Source: Flectonema sp. DT1601 (lineage: Eukaryota; Euglenozoa; Diplonemea; Diplonemida; Diplonemidae). From it: 64,000 nt of DNA. The notes beneath the pieces were generated by a model. The model was not told the DNA's origin, ran no database searches, and saw only the letters and a program-made list of their open reading frames with translations. Positions 38,916-50,628 of the stretch are shown in pieces. The stretch is taken from the NCBI GenBank assembly GCA_964019425.1, contig OZ025788.1:62001-126000 (forward strand). Reading direction: 5' to 3'. The position numbers and the translations under genes were made by a program. Each line of letters begins with the position of its first letter. Position 1 is the first letter of the stretch.

Positions 38916-41636
38916 TCATACCTTCGAAGAAGCCGAACTTACCCTATGATGAACGATACCAATAACTGCACCATCGCGGATCTGTGCTCGAACACTGTCA
39001 TCCTCTTTTAGTGGATCTTTTGGGAAGATTTTCACACCATGAACATACTGTTGGTAATTGGATTTCATTTTTTAAAACCAGACGACAGAACAAACAATAA
39101 ACAAACGAATACACACCAACGGTATAAGAGTCCAATCGGACCCGTCGCTATCTTCAGGAAATGATTTTGGGAATTCAACTTTAAAGTCTCGTCGTTTTAC
39201 AGGAAATGGTTTTATAGGCGCGTCAGCTCTTTGACAAAGAGGTTCAACAGCAGTTGGGCCTGTCCAAGGAGAGATGCCAATAAATTCCAATATACTTTTA
39301 AGTAGTTCAGATGGAGTAGTTGCTGTTGTGATGTGAACTGGGAACGGCATTCCAATGAACTCATTCTTATCGTGATTAAAATGACAACATTGAATATGAT
39401 CAGCGTGTTTGGGTATTTCAATAGATAACCTCGACTGAGGCATCGCACGAACACAAAAAACACATGGAGAACTCATCATCGAACGACAACTTATCCCCGG
39501 CTGCATGTTAGTTACAAATAATTTCCCATCAGGAAGTTTTTCTAATACCGATTTTGGTAGTTGAGTTAAGGCTGACTCAACGTCATTAGATGTCGGCTCA
39601 CCTCCGATTATGACGGTAAAGCATCCAAAGAAATCATCGTATCGGTTTCCGAAAACATTAACATACACTCTATTCGCGCTCCCATACATAGATCCCGTGA
39701 TCTTTGCAGGGTCAAGGTTGGTTTCAAAGTCCAGGATTTCGTATCTAAACTGCGCGACCGTATGATCAGTTTTTTTTATTTTTATGAACTCAATTGGTAT
39801 GGAGAGTCTCTCTGAAACCATCTGTTTTAAATCAGAGCAACCTAATTCATCTGTTTTTAGAACATTAAACTTTAGTGATTCATGACGAAATGGTATCACA
39901 CTCTGATGTTCAACAGGTGGAATACATAAAACTTTCTTATTCTGTTCTAGACGTTGGTGTTCATGAAAAGAAGAACTTTCATGTGCTTCAATCACACAAA
40001 CTAATAAGTTTTCAATCGTAGGTACAGCATGACCCTCAACAGTATAACAAACAACAATATTTCCTAACGATGATGGGTAAGATGATAGCTGTGGAGTTAT
40101 AACTTCCGGATGCGGATGCATTTTCTTATTTTCAAAATTAACCAAAAAAGTGAATTTTTTATACAACGTAGTATTTACCTTCATTGATGGCGGGTGTATA
40201 TAAAACACTCCAGGATCCAATCTCGATCCTACCCCGTAGCAGTCATCATCGACCAATACTAACCCAGTTTGGGTACATTTAAATAATTGCATTTCTGATA
40301 GAAGTTTATCAGGAACTTCTAAAGAGTCGACTACAGCAGTTTTAAGCCCTTGAATACCCTTTTTTTTTTCACAATAAAAACGTCTGCCCGCACCTTTGTA
40401 ATTAACATCCCTGAAACAGTCGATATTTAACGGATTTGTTTCTATCCTTTCTTTGTAGTCTTCAGAGGTCAATAAAACTATTTCCGCATATTCATTTGGT
40501 GATCTACGACGGACTTCTTCAGTCATTTTTTCTCGAAGCTGTCGTGTCAGTAGACTACATCGACGAGGTTGAGTATCAGCAAGGAGGATCTGATCTATTT
40601 GTGATTTACGTAAGTAGACTAATAAATAAGCTGAGGCATATCCATACGACCAAGAACGGCCTGAGGAGGTCCCGTAGTTTTCACGAATAGCATCGTCGGA
40701 AGTGCACTTCGAGACGCGGCTGTCATCGAACTTGTACCAATTGCTTTGATCAACTTTTACAAAACTATAGTAATGTCCCATCGTCGCAGTGGACCCCCTG
40801 TGAACCATAACAGCGTGAAGAACGAATGTGTTGTCTTCGTTAGTTTCACAGAATTCAGATAAATCAAGTTCGTCTTCAAATTGAACCTCATCACTGACTT
40901 TTTCAGCTCTGCCATACAAGTCTTGACAAAACCTTTTCAAATGAAGTATCAATATGTTTGGAAAAGATTTAAATTTCATTCCTTTCACAGCATCATGCAG
41001 GGATCTCGATCCATCCTTTTCCAGTTCGTATTTATTATTTCCGTTCAACTGATCTTCAACAATAAAAGATCTGAAACACTCATGGAGATTACTATTCATC
41101 GTTTTATCGAAGTTCTTTACATTTAACTGAATGTCGATGTAGGGTTCATCGACAGAGTTCTCGTACTCTATTTCTGGATCTGTCACTCGGATGTACGATG
41201 TGAAGAAACCTCTAAAATGTTTACTTATAATATCAGTTCCTTTTTCAGAGTTCTTTTTAAAACATGATTCGATGTGCCCAGTTACTAAGACTTGTAATAG
41301 TTCCTGAACATCGTGTTGACGATATGCCTCATACGAATCCCATCCAAAACTTTGAGTCAACGCCTCCGTTGACACCGGAAGCGTGCTTTCCTCCATTCGA
41401 TAGAACAATTGCTGTAAAGCTGACACAACCCTATCCTCATCCCTCGGTAAGGTAAATATCCCTTCTCTAAAAACAGTTAAATGAAACAATGCTTGCAATA
41501 ATGAATTCATGTAGCAAGTGGCACCTTGATTTACTAAGCCAACGTAATTGTTCTTTGGTGACACCGCAAGGGGAGTTGAAGAAGAAGAAGAGGAGCTGCC
41601 ATTAGTACCACCGAGAGCCACATCCATGTCGGGCAT
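38916..41636 (-). CDS. USP7-like ubiquitin carboxyl-terminal hydrolase
   Basis: Two exons: 39117-41636 and 38916-39047, phase 0 across a 69-nt GT-AG intron, 883 residues. The catalytic domain covers about 30-345: YVGLVNQGATCYMNSLLQ (Cys41), RQHDVQELLQVL, and MGHYYSFVKVD (His about 287) with SNWYKFDDSRVS. The order is complete, so activity is expected. After it come the USP7 Ubl-type regions (ICP0-binding and C-terminal). Exon 2 closes a Ubl fold (YVHGVKIFPKDPL, then IRDGAVIGIVHH). Unlike animal and plant USP7 there is no N-terminal MATH/TRAF domain; the head is a short Ser run. It cleaves ubiquitin from proteins, likely in the nucleus. Confidence 0.87.
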
Positions 41637-42790
41637 GTTTGTGTATTATCTCAACTTAAAATGGAAAAATGAATTATAAAAAAAACGATAAAAACAAAAA
41701 CAAAAAATAGTACGGAATCTCAATACCATCTTCAACGTAACCAACAAATGCGAATCTGGTTTGAAGGGGTGAAATAATTAAAAAAAAAAAAAAAAAAAAA
41801 ATGGGGGAAAAAAAAAAAAAAAAAAAACTTATATTATATTTGTCAAAAACAAATTCTCATTTACAATAATTGAATACGTCTTTTTTTAATTTATTTTTTA
41901 AAAGAATTACAGGGCAAAAAATAAAACAAACAAATCTTTTTAAAAATTGTAGGGATGTGGATGTTGGTATATGTGTGCATGGATAAAGTCAAACGTTTCG
42001 ACAACACAATTAAATGCTTACACAGCAAGACTATCTCACTGGCTAAATTAGTCGCCGTGGAGCTTCCCAGAGTACGACCCCACAAATTACTGGAAGGACC
42101 GAAGGATTAACAAAAAAAAGGGAAAAAATGAAATTGTGTACAAAAAAAACAATAATATTATGAAATAAAAATAAAAAAAAAAGTCACAGAATTTTTTTTT
42201 CTTCTTCATCAAGGTTCACGTTGTCGCTTAAATAAAAATCAGAGAAAAAACCCGCAAACCTATTTTTTTTTTTTTTTTTTTTTTTGGAAATACCCAACTA
42301 AGCCAATGGAGTCAAATAGAAAGCACTTATTCTTCAACAAGTTCATTTTGCATTCAACCACACGCAAGGGTCGATTGCAGTTTTTCCTTTACACTTATTC
42401 AAGGCATTTCAAGAAAACTACTCGTTGACTTCATACCAAATTTAAAAAAAAAAAAAAAAAAAAACTTCCAGCAGCTTTAAAAATTTTAGGTTTTAACTGC
42501 TGGATTGAAACAAAAAGTAATATATAACTAGGTTGGGAGTAGTAAAAAAAAAAAAAAAAAGAAAAGTCAACGAATCGTATAACGGACAACAAAAAAAACG
42601 ATAAAAAGGAGAGAAGAAGAAGAAAAAAAAAATTCAAACAACTATAAAAATAAAACAAGGGAAATACAGGTTAAGAAAAAAAACAAAAAAAAAGTTATCT
42701 GCTCAAAACATGTTGAGATATGAAAAAAAAAAATTTGAAACGCTATTTTATCTCTACGATAAAAATAATTTGAAAAATACAACAACGATA

Positions 42791-42828
<38 letters not shown>

Positions 42829-42953
42829 GGGGGGAGAAATCAATACAGTACGGAGACCCTGAGAAGTTAAACATGAGAACAAGTTTTAAAAAAAAAAAAA
42901 AAATACAACTGCAGTAAAGGAGGTCTAAGGGAGATTATAATTTAAAAAAAAAG

Positions 42954-43080
42954 CTATTCAGATAAAGCCTTTTATTTTGGCTGATGCAGACGGTGTTGGC
43001 GCACAGCGAAACAGATAACATTTGACCATAAATAAAACGGCTCTTAATCTGAATAGTTTCTTCTCCGACTTCGTCGGTGC
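42954..43080 (-). ncRNA. Family 1 structured element, copy E
   Basis: CTATTCAGAT/ATCTGAATAG closing stem: the terminal-but-one pair differs from other copies on both strands (C-G in the others, T-A here), a compensatory change. Hairpin CCGAC/GTCGG at 43065-43077. On the minus strand it ends in a T-run of nine. The middle is diverged from A and D but alignable around ATGGTCAAATGTTATCT. Confidence 0.55.
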
Positions 43081-43260
43081 GAAGGAAAAAACAAAAAAAA
43101 AAAAACTGAAAAAAACATAACAATCGACGAAATGCAAACAATAACTCAGAACCACTACCTACTTCTCATGCTGTAGTGACATTGCGTACCTTAAGCAGTG
43201 GAGCGACTGTTTTTTTATGTATTTTTAATTTAGTTTTTTTTTTTTTTTTTCTTTAAAAAA

Positions 43261-43340
43261 CCATTCAGATAAAGCCTTATATTTTCGCAAGAAATAAACG
43301 GTTTTCAATCTGAATAATTTCTTCTCCGACGATGTCGGTA
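43261..43340 (-). ncRNA. Family 1 structured element, copy F (shortest)
   Basis: 80 bp: closing stem ATTCAGAT/ATCTGAAT, a short inner stem (TTTC/GAAA), and hairpin CCGAC-GAT-GTCGG at 43326-43338. On the minus strand it ends GGCTTTATCTGAATGG plus six T. It shows the minimal conserved parts of the family. It starts within 30 bp of the AIR9-like reading-frame end. Confidence 0.5.
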
Positions 43341-43369
43341 CAAAAAAAAGAAAAAAAAAAAAAAGAAAT

Positions 43370-46300
43370 TCATACCCTAACGTTACTATCCCTGATGCTG
43401 GCACCCATTGCAGGTATTTTAGATTGATAAGGAGCCTCTAAGGCCGTTCTGAGTAAGTCACATCTAGCAGTCTTATCAGGGATCTCAAGGATACCTTCTT
43501 GCCATTGTTTGCTTACTTTTCGTGATAATAGTGATTCACAGACAATGTGATCTGATAAAGAACTCCACAATCTAATGAGAAAAACTAAGAAATCCCTTTC
43601 TGGTTGACCTCCTGGAGATGGAATAACAACACAGTGACTCTCATTCTTAATGTCAATAAAAAACTTATCAAGTGTATTCGGTGATGTTGTTGTTAATAAT
43701 CGACAGCCTACTTCATGCATTGATCCCATGTTACCAATTATAAATGGTTCTGTTGATGTTGATTTTTTAATTTTTATCTTACGTTCAGAGAGTTGTAGAA
43801 CACATAATTCCTCCTTAATCAATACGTTAAAAGATGGTGTCTGAACCAAGCAATCAATAACCTCTTGTATGATGTATTCGCTGATTAATACTTCAGTTGG
43901 TTTTGAGCAAATCACTTCTCCTTTTAATCCCTTGACGTCAACAGGACAGCATTTCGCTCTCACAGAGAAGTACAATTGATCTGGAGTCGCTGTAAAACTA
44001 AATTTTTCATATGAGCTGACTTCATTCCAATTATCGCTATTGTTCTCACGTTGTTCCCATGAAGCTAAAGATTTTCCTTCTGAGATTCCATCAGAATGAC
44101 TGTACTGAGTTACCAAATGAATCGACGTACTTAAAAAACATTCTTCAGGTATTATTATTTCATTAAATACAGGTCCTTTTTGGAAATGTTTATCCCTGAT
44201 TTTTTTTTTTTTTTTTTTTTTCCCCCCCGAGTAGATAAAAAAAATGAAAACTGCTTTCTCCGTCTGAATCCCACTGACAATTGTTGCATTTAAGCATTAT
44301 TCAACTTAAACGACGTTATTTGGAATTGTCGAAATGTTTTTCAACAATTCTTAAGAACTAAACATACATAGATACCTGAGGTTCTGGGTCAGAACGTACT
44401 CCAAAAGTTGCTGGTGCAGCCTCACAAGCTAATGATGGGGTCGGGGGAGTGTCTGAGAACGATCCTCCGAAAACTGCTACATTTTCAACATCTGGTCTGT
44501 TAATTGTGGTGATTGGTTCATATTCTGGTTCTGGAGATTCACTTCTTTTTAAAACATGTTTCTGAATAGTCTCACCCTCATCATCATCACTGTCACCACC
44601 ACCAGGAAGTACCAGGGTAACTTTTTTCATACTCGCAGAAGGTGAAGGAGGTTCACTAGTATTGGCGCTTAAACTTGTCGATTTTTTTATTTTGTCACCG
44701 TCACTAGTGAGTCTGGCTAACTCGCTATCTGTTTTCACAATCTTTTCATCTTTTGAAGTAGATAAGTTTAAAGGCGTCTCATCTCCTTCTTTAACGGAGT
44801 CGATCGATACGAAAGAATCATTTCTATCATCAAGTGTGGCGGTGACATCGAGAAGCTCTGCTTCATCATAGCTTCCTTGAGTTCGGCTGAGTTGTCCAGA
44901 AACAGCCCATTGGGATGAGACCAGGTCAATGTTTTCAAACGTTTCTTGAGATTTCAAAAATTGATCTTGCGGTGGTTCCAATTGTGGCTGTTTCTTTTCC
45001 TTTTCTTTTTTATTTTCAATTCCCTTATCCTTCCTCGTAGTGCTGTCCGTACTTCCAACTCGTTGGATTTTTAAACCTCCCAGAGAATCTTTTGAGATTT
45101 CAAGAGACTTTTGAACATCTGAAGATGGTCTTGCTGACGATCCTCTCCTCAAAAATGACGCCGAACTCATCCTTCTTTTCGGAGTATCCTGACCACTTGG
45201 AACCCTAACTGTTGGTAATAAAACAGAACCATCCTCCGCTCGGTCTAATCGACCGCTCGCTGTTCTTTTTGGAAGAACACTTACTGAACTTCTGTATTCT
45301 GAAGTCATTCTCTGAAGGTTTACTCTTGATCTCAATACTTTACCCAATTCTATTGAAATTGGTGTTCTGTTTTATGTGTGTGTTGATATCGTATGAAATA
45401 AAAGAAATATATATTTAGAATTATAAAAGCACATACCCCATCAGCGGTGTTGGGTAATCAACAACCTTTCTCAGAGGTGTTACTGTGAGACGAACAGTGC
45501 GACCGATGTCTGGATTATTAGTCACAAATAGATCTGAGTCGCTGTTCCGATACTGTTTTGATTGTTTGGTTTAAATTATTTTTTTTAAAAAAATAATTTA
45601 AAAAAAATGATTAATAAACATACTTCTCTCCAAGGATCGTCAGATGTAAGTTGGTATTCCCATTTATAAATAACTTCAATTTCGAGTTCTCTGTTAGATT
45701 CGTGAACAGCTTCGAGTTTATAACCTGCTTGAATCTCACATGACAAGATCTCATCCCCCCAGTAGGTGTCGTTGTTATCTTCATTATGAGTCTGGGGATT
45801 CATTATTCTAACACCAATCCTTTTAATACATCCATGTATTAGAGCTGATGATTGAATCGTTTGATCTGATCCAGCAAACGACTTCGCTGGCAATGAAACA
45901 GTCAGCCATAACTTCTTTCCAACTTCAGTTGCTGGAACTCGATAGTTCATTGGTGAGTTTGACGATGGTTGTCTTAGGTTTTTATTTCCAGGATTCTCAA
46001 CTTTCCAATGAAAAGTACCTCCAGAGACATCAATATTATATATATTCTCATCAAGGAAGTCGTGTTCAATTACAGGGTCTGGCCATACTATTCTAAGTAA
46101 CTCTCCTTCTATTTCTTCTGTTGAGGTTGAGCTGTGCCATAGTGCAGATGCTTTGCTTCTGACTGAAAACTTTATTGTGTGTCCGATGTCAGAATCAACA
46201 GGTGTGTAATTAGTATCACTTGAAACTACTTCACCGTCAGAGCGAATCCATTGAAATAACAAGTGTGGATAGTTTATATTATTGTTGTTGTCGATTTTAT

Positions 46301-49058
46301 AGTTTCCGAGCAGTTCGATTCCGACCTCAGGAGGTGATTTAAAATCAACTCCCTCAATCCAGACCTCAGTAATAACGATGCTACCTGGGTCTCTGTGGCT
46401 GACAGGTCCAATTGTTGTGACTGTGTCTTCACCTCTCTCACCATCGATTCTGATGGGGGTGTATTTAACAGAAATATAGCCTCCCACATCATTGTGAGTG
46501 ATGTAGTAGTCGCTGCTTTTAGGTGTTGATTTCCATGATGATTTTAACGCGGGTGGATTTGAATCAGCGTGTGAACACCAAACTATAATTGAATTACCTT
46601 CTTCACCTCCAATGTATTTTGAGTTAATCGTTAGGGTTGCTGCTTCTTGAGCTTCACCAACAACTTCTAATTTGACAGACGGTCTTGCTGCTCTTATGAT
46701 TGGCGTCTTACATGTGACAGGTCTTCCTAAAACACCATCATTACGACATGGAGTAACAATTACTGATACATGTTTATTTAAATCTTGTACTCCCAGTAGG
46801 TATGTGTATGTTGATATCTGTGAATCTGAAGTTTCACCTTCCCACACAAACAGGTGTTGGCTCGCCTGTCCTCCCATGTAAGTGTAGTCTAGTTTGAGTA
46901 AGACACCTTCTTCAAATACTGTTTGCATGTCACCTTGTGTGTTTACGAATTGAAGATTATTGATTTCAGGGGTGCAGTGAGAGATTAGTTCGGAAGTAAG
47001 TGACAGTGTCTCACCCTTAAGACCTAAACTTGATACTGGTGTGATGTCAACTCGTATCGAGTTACCGACGTCAGATCCTCGAGGTATGATTGATTTTGTT
47101 GTACAGACAGGATCAATAATCAAATCAGGATATGTCTGTTCTCGTCTATACCAAATGTACTCATGTTTACCACTGTATCCACCGTTGTATGTGAAATCAA
47201 CGACAAGAGGTCGGCCTTCTACTGCTTCAGTTACAAACTTTGCATTTGATGCCGTCGGTATTCTCGGTAAAACCTGATCAGATATGACCATTGCTGGTTT
47301 ACCTTTAGTTCCATCAATTCTTCTTGGTGTGTATACCACAGCAATCCTATGACCAACATCTTCTAATGTACAACAATAACAAAATGGATCCTTTACTTGT
47401 ATAATTGAATACACATTGTCATCTGTTTTTGACAGCCTTCTCCATTCAACCATTGATTTCTGTTCTACTCCTCCTTTATACTCAACGTATATCAAAAGAT
47501 CCTCATTCTCAACGGCTGTACCGTTGAATTGTAATGATGTGACGTTTGGTAGAGACGGTACTACTTCATTTGATATATCATAGACAAGAGAATGAAACAG
47601 ACCATCATCGTAGCATAAAACTTCAACACGTAATGATTTCGCAATGTCACTTAAAGTAGGGGTGTATGAGAGTCCATCAGCAGGGATGACTTCAAAGTTT
47701 CGTGAATTACTTGACCGCAACCATCTAATGAATAATATACTTTCTCTGATCTCATCATCATCTTCACCATCTGCTTCAGGTACTACTAATGAAGTATATT
47801 TCTGACCGTCACACATTGCATACGGTTCATCGACAATATCAACCCCATCGACGACATACTTAAAGTAATACTGTCCAGGTACGACGTACAATGTCAGTGA
47901 ATAGAACCCTGGAGCGTTTCTGTCTGGAGTCATGTGGACGGCTTTCCAACTAGTCAGATTGGTTTTAAGAATTACTCTGGACGCGTCTGGTGCTGAAACT
48001 CTAAATTCCATTGGAACAATGTAATGTGAATGAAATACTTTAGAATGTGAGATATTCCTTTCACGAGTATCCTTCAAACACAATGATAAGTTTAAAGGTT
48101 CTCCCTCAACACATCCACTATTGTCTGCATCGCATGTTATCGACAGCAGTTGTAGATTTGTTGATTTTGATTTATTTATTTGACTCTGGAGGATGTACCT
48201 ACTCGCAGATTCTGTTAACTCATCACCCTGAGATGGAACGTATCCCTCGACAATTGCGAATTTAACTTTATCATCAACCAACTGTGATAGCTGTTTTTCT
48301 GAATCTGTAACCAACTTGTTGTCAATTTTAATGATTGATTTTAAATTACACAAAGATAACAGAGCACTTCTGTAAGTAGGAAGGCTGTAGATAGGATTTC
48401 CAACCATGTTGACCGAATTTAATTTCGGAAGATATGGAAAAGCTCTCAAGTCTTCGATATCATTATGATGAAGAGAGAGAACTCTGAGATTCTCTAAACT
48501 ACCCAACCCATCAAAGGATTCAATAGCGTTGCTGCTTAAGGTTAAAGTTTCTAAGAGAGGTAATGATGTGAATCCCTCTAAAGTAGTTAAACTATTACCT
48601 GTCAGATATAAGTGACGGAGGTTTGGTAATCGGCATTCTATTGCTCCTGTTAGACTGATGTCCCAGAGGAATTCACAGCTGGAGATATCATTTAGTGACA
48701 AGTCGAGTACCTTTAAGCATTCCAGGGGTTGCCAAGGATCAAATTTTGTAAAATCATTCTCACGGAGATATAAATATTCGACGTCTGGATTTTCATTTGC
48801 GACTTCTCGAACTGTTTTCATCGCGTCGTTTCCATTATAGCGTCGGCTGTTTGATGTGCTTCGTCTACTACTCGTCGGTGACATGACTTTTCTCCTCGGA
48901 GTCATTGGAGATACACTAACCCGAGATATCCTCTCTCTCGGAACTGGTGACGGCGACATCGTCACACTCAGTGACATTCTTCCTCTTTTTGGAGTTCTCG
49001 GAGAGTCGCTGACTCGACTCCGAGATCTTGAGGTCGATACCGCTGCCGGATGCGGCAT
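43370..49058 (-). CDS. AIR9: AIR9-like microtubule-associated protein
   Basis: Four exons (45624-49058, 45437-45552, 44368-45366, 43370-44195) whose phases match (0, 2, 2), total 1791 residues. Introns are 71, 70 and 172 nt. Order: basic Ser/Arg/Pro head with repeated S-P/T-P sites; leucine-rich repeats at about 85-245 (LYLTGNSLTTLEGFTSLPLL and others); a CBM48-like beta domain about 340-410 (GQYYFKYVVDGV); then several A9 repeats, each with a Y-x-G-G-x-x-G core and a following W (for example FTYNGGYSGKHEYIWYRRE). After these come a disordered Ser/Lys segment and a C-terminal PH-like module ending LRTALEAP. AIR9 in plants and kinetoplastids binds microtubules. A further 3' exon is possible because the frame ends AGG-gtatga. 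Confidence 0.85.
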
Positions 49059-49307
49059 CTCAACTTCTATCTGTTAAGGAGAAGGTGAAATACTATATAA
49101 TCAAACAGAGATAACAAGAAGTAATCGGTGGTATGGTGTGTACCTCTCGAACTGTATGAAGAAATACATAAGGATAACAACGTGAATCACGTCATCTACA
49201 TACAACCCAACCAGATAAAGAAAGCGACAACCGAGAGCTAGGTAAAGGCTGATACAAGATTTCTTCAAAAAAAATACAAAACACGATTCGGATTAAGAAT
49301 CCCGTCT

Positions 49308-49757
49308 CTAGACTTTTGTTTCCGGACATGCAAATTTCCTCGTGTGCTCTTTAGCTACTGTTTCGAATTCCTCTTTCGATTTTTTATAAAGATTAAAAGC
49401 CTCCTCACTAAGAGGGCAATCAACATTAGGATCCCTCATGAGGATGATAATGTTATGAATTATTTTCATAATTGTCAGCGCAGGTGACCACATCGACCCT
49501 AAGATATCGAGGTCGAGACCTCCTCCATTTGACACATTCGGATGAAATATTTTCGTAATAAACAGTACTCTGGGTGGTTTAAAAGGATACCGCTCTGGTA
49601 ATTTCATTGACAACCAAAACACACCTCCTGCATAAGGAGTGTTTTCTTCACCCAATATTGCACATCGAAGCTCGTATGTACTAATTCGATGGATGATAAA
49701 ATTATTTTTACTCGTGTCGTGATCAGATAGCTCTTTATTTATCCTTAATAATGACAT
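49308..49757 (-). CDS. E2 (UBC-fold) protein with catalytic Cys replaced by Asp
   Basis: 149 residues from ATG 49757, the usual length of a UBE2D/UBC4-type E2. Present are the LLRINKELSD helix, YPFKPPRVLFITKIFHPN with the H-P-N turn, SMWSPALTIMKI, DPNVDCPL, and the C-terminal helices. Where UBE2D has I-C-L-D-I-L this protein has L-D-L-D-I-L, so the active-site Cys85 equivalent is Asp82 (codon GAC at 49512-49514). It cannot form a ubiquitin thioester and should act, if at all, as a UEV-like partner or decoy. The rest of the fold is well kept, so this is not simple decay. Confidence 0.85.
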   Translation of the reverse strand: MSLLRINKELSDHDTSKNNFIIHRISTYELRCAILGEENTPYAGGVFWLSMKLPERYPFKPPRVLFITKIFHPNVSNGGGLDLDILGSMWSPALTIMKIIHNIIILMRDPNVDCPLSEEAFNLYKKSKEEFETVAKEHTRKFACPETKV

Positions 49758-50001
49758 TTGTTTGTTTTATTTTTTTTCTTGTAATACCTGAAAAACAAGG
49801 AGATTAAAACTGGTTTTTTTTTTTTTTTTTTTTCTTTATCTTCTTAATACACAAAAGTAACCAGCGGTAAGTACATCAACTTTGTCAAATTGAGGAATGA
49901 CCCTATCATGCCTCTGCTGTTAAATGCAGTCTTTACCTTATCGCTGCTATTCTCATTTTGATTTAACCAGTAGTATGCAGCAACCTTATCAGTCGCTACT
50001 A

Positions 50002-50280
50002 TCATGCTTCTGGACCAGCAACAGCTAAGATACAACTCTGTGAGCAGACTCCGCTGTTAAATGCGGCTCTCTTTACCTTATCGCTGCTGTTCTCATCGAT
50101 TGCTTCAACGTTAAACTTTTTATCGCAACAAGTACACCATCTTCCTGATTTCTTATTTAGTTTATTAGATTGATTATATAATAAAACTTCCTTCATTTTC
50201 GGTGGAAATCCTGGAGGAAGTGAATCCTCCAACTGTCTCATGTAGTTTTCAATTTCTGGACCAGTACTTGGAATCGACAT
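50002..50280 (-). CDS. Small protein with paired cysteine motifs
   Basis: 92 residues from ATG 50280. An N-terminal helix (about 8-45, with PPGFPPKMKEVLLYN) is followed by WCTCCDKKF and later GVCSQSC, a possible zinc site. Just past it (49844-50035) the sequence continues open in another frame and repeats a block of this gene. The 45-bp block ending in gtaaag..atttaacag (50053-50096) recurs at 49917-49958. Removing a 23-nt gt..ag stretch (about 50053-50075) would join the frames, so the protein may be longer. No family recognised. Confidence 0.5.
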   Translation of the reverse strand: MSIPSTGPEIENYMRQLEDSLPPGFPPKMKEVLLYNQSNKLNKKSGRWCTCCDKKFNVEAIDENSSDKVKRAAFNSGVCSQSCILAVAGPEA

Positions 50281-50628
50281 CTTTAGTTAGAAACTAGCTG
50301 CGCTTAAAAAAAAATCAAAAATATTGTATCAGAGGATTTGTTGGTGTTCTGTTTTTTGTGTCAACGAAAACCGTTACTATAAATAGAAGTTTCTATTTTG
50401 TTTATTTAAGTGAAACTATGCCTGAGAGGAAAAGGAAATAATGATCACACAAAGAGAACGACTCCACAGTACTATATCAATACATACAGAAATAGGGAAA
50501 GGAAACACAAGTCTAATTGTGTATAAACAAAACATAAATACGATACAGAAACACAATGTTATTTTATTTCATTGCGACAGGGGAAAGAAAAGAAAAGATG
50601 CGAATAGCAAGAATCAACCAGAAGACTA
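50281..50628. other. Spacer with one inverted repeat
   Basis: AAATAGAA (50381-50388) pairs with TTCTATTT (50391-50398) around two bases. Otherwise nothing recognised. Confidence 0.45.

Larger units (their letters stand above)
41637..43369. other. Spacer with two family 1 copies and long A-runs
   Basis: A-runs at about 41781, 41813, 42443, 42544 and 42791-42824 (34 A). Family 1 copies E and F lie at 42954-43080 and 43261-43340. No gene is supported. Part of it may be 3'UTR or intron of the AIR9-like gene. Confidence 0.55.

Noticed and set aside
42979-43015. CTGATG..CGAAAC in family 1 copy E resembling a hammerhead ribozyme core
   Set aside because: The core CTGANGA is not complete, no cleavage-site stem is evident, and the other copies lack it.
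7313-43340. Family 1 as C/D or H/ACA snoRNA, spliced-leader RNA or SECIS
   Set aside because: Boxes are missing or misplaced: no paired C and D boxes, the first hairpin is too small for H/ACA, and there is no clear Sm site or SECIS quartet.
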